Below are positions 29,373-30,569 of a stretch of 30,569 nt of DNA, in pieces. The notes under the pieces are model-generated. The model had not been told where the DNA came from and did not search any database. It was given only the letters and a program-made list of their open reading frames with translations. The translations under genes were made by a program, and so were the position numbers. Each line of letters starts with the position of its first letter. Positions within the stretch are counted from its first letter, which is position 1. Source of the DNA: Rhizaria sp. SCN 62-66 (lineage: Eukaryota > Rhizaria, unplaced); assembly GCA_001724265.1 (NCBI GenBank), contig MEDY01000369.1:1-30569 (forward strand). Direction: 5' to 3'.

Positions 29373-30569
29373 ATGTCAACTGATATTGGCAAATGTTGCA
29401 AGTTATGTTGCAAGCCTTACGTTGCATCTCCTGGAGGCCCAGCCATGGACATCTGCGTGAGTTGCTTGATGGTACGTCCACACACATTTGGCCTGAGTTT
29501 CTTGGACAACACGCCTCGATTGCAACACAAATGAGCTGCGAGTTGTATTCTGGAAGACGACGCAACGCCAAATTATTTGACTAACAATTACCTCTCTTAA
29601 AATGTGCGATTGCTTTGTATGTTGTTATAGGCTCAACTCGCGCTTCTCAACTCAGGGCCCTCCGATCTGACTGTCCTGTCGCCTTCCGCCGCTGTCGCAG
29701 CAGCAGCAGCAGCAGGCACCGCAATCGCCACTCACATCCTACCGAACAACCCCAACGTACGCTTCTTTACAGCTGCGTGTCCGTAATTATTGCCTTTTGT
29801 TTGACGCTGACAAAGTCTGTGCAAGTTGTTCTTGAACACCAAGTACTCATGAAATGAATGATACCAGAGTTGTATCAGTACTGCATCACGTTCGTTACGA
29901 TGCTCTGTGTCGATAATCACGCTTTTCATCATCTTCGCTCATCTAATTCTTTCTGCACCCCCGAAATCCATCATGTTCTTTTCCCAACTGCTTTGGACCT
30001 TTGATGCTCGCACAGTACTGCCACCGACACGAACACCCGATTGAGATCATGAACTGGTGCGACACCTGCAACACCACCGCGTGCGCGCAATGCGCATATC
30101 ACTCCGGTGAGCACAAGGATCACACGGGCCGCTTGCTCAGCAGCGTGCGCGCTGAGCTGCGGACACGCGCAGAGCAGCTACCGCCGCAGCTGGCTCGCTT
30201 TGAACGCATTCACTTAATGTAGATTTTCTCCGTAATAGCGTTGTAAGAGCACCCGGGGCACTGTGTCTAATCGTTATGGAAAGGAAATAACAAGTAAAAG
30301 TAGCATCTAAAAATGAAACAAACATATCTCGAAACAAACATATCTCATATGCAATACGTTCTTGCATCGACTCTGTACTTGCAACTCAGGAGCGAAGCGT
30401 CGATATGACTCACTTCAAGACCGATGTCGAGGACACGCATACGGCTCTGCTTGACCAGAGCAAGTCCTTTACCGCCCAAGCCGCCGCCCCGCTTGCGACA
30501 GTGTTGTCGCAGCTCAAGCTGTACACTGCGCAGTCAATGAGTGCTGAAGAGAAGAGGCTCGCAAAGGCA
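29373..30569 (+). CDS. B-box zinc-finger (TRIM-like) protein, 5' part, runs off window end
   Basis: Exons are 29373-29471, 29631-29756 and 30016 to about 30218, plus a further exon from about 30391 that is open to the window edge. Introns 1 and 2 (159 and 259 bases) have donors GTACGT and GTACGC, phase 0. Exon 1 carries two Cys pairs (C9-x2-C12 and C28-x2-C31), a possible zinc knuckle or degenerate first B-box. Exon 2 encodes a Thr/Ser/Ala linker. Exon 3 is a canonical B-box type 2: C77, H80, C90, C93, C98, C101, H108, H111. The last exon (ERSVDMTHFKTDVEDTHTAL) is helical, as expected of the coiled coil that follows B-boxes in TRIM proteins. These families act as ubiquitin ligases or scaffolds, but no RING is visible here. 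The exon 3/4 junction is unsolved: the donor GTAGAT at 30219 is phase 2, while exon 4 is open only in phase 0. A GTGCGC near 30145 would fit by phase. Confidence 0.75.
30317..30348. repeat. Two tandem copies of a 16-base unit in an intron
   Basis: GAAACAAACATATCTC appears twice in direct succession within the probable third intron of the B-box gene. No function is apparent. Confidence 0.75.

Overview
The window is nuclear DNA from a free-living-type unicellular eukaryote. The evidence is spliceosomal GT-AG introns of about 140-260 bases, a tRNA gene with internal A and B boxes and a T-run terminator, Kozak-type start sites, single-gene transcription units, and domains known only or mainly from eukaryotes (DRG1 GTPase with TGS domain, B-box zinc finger, C2-like and ribonuclease-inhibitor-type leucine-rich repeats, IPT/TIG-like ectodomain). 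Coding regions are very GC-rich and full of Ala, Gly, Ser, Asn, Gln and acidic runs; intergenic DNA and introns are AT-rich. The mix suggests a protist near the opisthokont/apusomonad/amoebozoan part of the tree, but the lineage cannot be fixed from this sequence. No bacterial, phage, CRISPR or recognisable transposon content was seen.

Layout, left to right. A tRNA-Ile(AAU) gene (546-618) lies in AT-rich DNA. A two-exon gene for an acidic, coiled-coil protein follows (1417-2383, +). A two-exon single-pass membrane protein with a long Asn run (3209-4231, -) is divergent from an intronless type I membrane protein with IPT-like repeats (4945-8184, +). An 1.1 kb intergenic stretch holds a striking nested hairpin (8590-8647). 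An intronless gene of about 9 kb (9300-18182, -) encodes a roughly 2960-residue protein with a degenerate copine-type C2-like domain and RNI-type leucine-rich repeats broken up by Ala-rich and acidic inserts. It is divergent from the three-exon DRG1 gene (18920-20384, +). A four-exon gene for an unrecognised 1413-residue multi-pass membrane protein follows (20956-25685, +). Then come a region of broken or poorly resolved coding sequence (about 25880-26940), an unrecognised gene (27778 or 27998 to 29068, +), and the 5' part of a B-box/TRIM-like gene (29373 to beyond the window end, +).

The genes do not form an operon or an obvious pathway. DRG1 acts in translation, the tRNA in decoding, and the IPT-like and multi-pass proteins at membranes. 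The C2/LRR and B-box proteins look like scaffold or adaptor proteins. Two head-to-head gene pairs (3209/4945 and 18182/18920) share intergenic regions of 625-740 bases that may act as bidirectional promoters.

The points most worth checking are: a 5' splice-site preference for GTAC instead of GTAA/GTGA; the giant C2-like plus interrupted-LRR protein; the Leu in the G4 motif of DRG1; the nested hairpin; a recurring CAACC(T/C) pyrimidine motif upstream of starts; and the unrecognised membrane proteins.
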